DNA of 64,000 nucleotides, from NCBI GenBank assembly GCA_036924835.1, contig JBAGRR010000001.1:3983001-4047000 (forward strand), given 5' to 3'. The position numbers were made by a program, and so were the translations under genes. Source of the stretch: Nitrobacteraceae bacterium AZCC 1564 (GTDB taxonomy: Bacteria > Pseudomonadota > Alphaproteobacteria > Rhizobiales > Xanthobacteraceae). Below, one piece after another: positions 62,925-64,000 of the stretch. Below the pieces are notes generated by a model that worked only from the letters and a program-made list of their open reading frames with translations, did not search any database and was not told the origin of the DNA. Numbering within the stretch: the stretch's first letter is position 1; each line of letters begins with the position of its first letter.

Positions 62925-63458
62925 TTGCGTCCCGCCGCGCCACTCAGCGCCGAGCCCCTGTTGTGCGATCGTTCCCTATATAGGGCACACGGCGCCCGCG
63001 GCCTATCGTCGATCCGCAAGCTTTTGCTTGCCACCGCCCTTGTCATCATTGGTGTGTCCACCGGGGGATGCAGCTTCCGGCTGGGCAACGTGTTTGCCAA
63101 GAATGACAAGAAGGAAGATCTTTCCGATGTTACAGGCTCGATTGGTCCTGTAGTGCGGGTGAAGGACGATACGGATCTCACCGATGCGGATCTCGCGCTT
63201 GCCCGTAATGCGGCGTCTGACATTCTGACGCGCGGCGGTAAAAACGCCAGCCAGCCTTGGGAAAACCCTGAAACCGGCGCGCGTGGCTCGGTCACGCCTC
63301 TTGCCTCGACCTATACCAGCGAAGGACGGACTTGCCGTGACTTTCTCGCCAGCTACGTGCGCGGCAGCAATGAAGGCTGGCTGCAGGGCGAAGCCTGCCA
63401 GGGCGGCAAGGGACAGGCATGGGAAATTCGCAACATGAAACCTTGGAAGCGGAGTTAA
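62925..63458 (+). CDS. RT0821/Lpp0805 family surface lipoprotein
   Basis: 177 aa. Hydrophobic segment [19 protein letters not shown] with a lipobox-like cysteine; the mature part shows [51 protein letters not shown] and [11 protein letters not shown], the 17-kDa-antigen-like family. Likely outer-membrane or periplasmic. The start is uncertain: TTG 62925 is used because no ATG precedes the signal; later TTG codons are possible. Confidence 0.8.
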   Translation: MRPAAPLSAEPLLCDRSLYRAHGARGLSSIRKLLLATALVIIGVSTGGCSFRLGNVFAKNDKKEDLSDVTGSIGPVVRVKDDTDLTDADLALARNAASDILTRGGKNASQPWENPETGARGSVTPLASTYTSEGRTCRDFLASYVRGSNEGWLQGEACQGGKGQAWEIRNMKPWKRS

Positions 63459-63582
63459 GTGATTTCGAAACTGCCGCGGCGGGGGTGGACCCGTTGCGGA
63501 AATATGACGAAAACCCCAAATAATCCCAAATTATTGGGTAAAGGCCGACCGGCCTGACTTGAATTCCAAGGAGATTCAACGA

Positions 63583-64000
63583 ATGCGCGACCCCTATGAG
63601 GTCCTGGGGGTGCAGCGGGGGGCCAGTGCTGCGGCGATCAAGAGCGCTTATCGCAAGCTCGCCAAGAAGCACCATCCCGATGCCAACAAGGGCGACCCGA
63701 AAGCGGCCGACCGCTTCTCTGAACTGAATATGGCGAATGAGATTCTCGGCGACGAGACCAAGCGCAAGCAGTTCGATCGCGGTGAAATCGACGCTGAGGG
63801 CAAACCGAAATTTCAGGGTTTTGAAGGCGGCTTCCCTGGCGGCGGCGGCGCGCGCCGTGCTGGGCCGGGCGGCTTTGAGTACACCTTCCGTCAGGGCGGA
63901 GCGGGGCCGGGCGGCGGCGCGGGCTTCGCCGGCGGCGGTGGTTTCGAGGATATTCTCAAGAGCATGTTCGGCCAGGCCGGGGCTGCGGGAATGCGCGGCG
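63583..64000 (+). CDS. DnaJ-class chaperone (J domain), partial at window end
   Basis: ATG 63583 with AAGGAG site; runs off the window after 139 codons. [39 protein letters not shown] (HPD tripeptide) and [20 protein letters not shown] form a complete J domain, followed by a Gly-rich stretch and [13 protein letters not shown]. Resembles CbpA-type rather than full DnaJ, but the zinc-finger region is not visible. Acts with DnaK. Confidence 0.9.
   Translation, partial: MRDPYEVLGVQRGASAAAIKSAYRKLAKKHHPDANKGDPKAADRFSELNMANEILGDETKRKQFDRGEIDAEGKPKFQGFEGGFPGGGGARRAGPGGFEYTFRQGGAGPGGGAGFAGGGGFEDILKSMFGQAGAAGMRG

Overview
The window looks like chromosome of a high-GC alphaproteobacterium of the Bradyrhizobium/Afipia/Rhodopseudomonas/Nitrobacter group. 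Pointers are the NadQ-regulated nadABC set, TIGR02301/DUF2385 and RT0821/Lpp0805-type proteins, the extensin-like and L,D-transpeptidase set, and ligD/ku. This is judged from protein families and base composition only; no search was run.

Layout. 0-10 kb: ppdK, a SleB-type cell wall hydrolase, nadC-nadB-nadA (minus strand, with a perfect 8-3-8 operator upstream of nadA) and an AcuI-type reductase. 10-25 kb: a small exported protein, a large DUF2339 membrane protein, nadQ with a small phosphatase, the overlapping ygfZ-tag-HD cluster, a dihydroorotase-like gene, two Nudix genes, an SRAP (YedK/HMCES) gene and the run sua5 - FAD oxidase - GNAT - nudK. 25.8-27.8 kb: a 1,978-bp insertion in tRNA-Pro(CGG), bounded by 47-bp perfect direct repeats. 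It carries a structured leader, a 58-aa basic membrane protein, an XRE regulator and a retron-type reverse transcriptase, and no integrase. 28-33 kb: low-density accessory DNA with DUF72, a persulfide-dioxygenase-like enzyme and two abnormal tRNA-like genes. 32.7-41.4 kb: a plus-strand cluster with a 43-aa leader, formylglycine-generating enzyme, two membrane proteins, a sulfatase, a HAD phosphatase, DUF1622, a DUF3302/HlyD pair and a frameshifted class III cyclase. 41.5-64 kb: mainly housekeeping genes: a Kef-type antiporter, an intradiol dioxygenase, ribB, gcdH, an acyl-CoA ligase, duplicated L,D-transpeptidases, corA, the NHEJ pair ligD/ku, ohrR/ohr, pdxH and a partial J-domain gene.

The most striking feature outside genes is a family of about 24 imperfect palindromes of 72-80 bp that begin and end with CTAG. 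They occur in pairs separated by 12-13 bp at eleven places. Several arm types are mixed and matched, in both orientations, and three genes end in a TAG supplied by the repeat edge. The retron island and this repeat family are the two signals most worth following up. NAD synthesis and its regulator, NHEJ repair, peroxide defence and formylglycine-dependent sulfatase maturation are the clearest functional modules.
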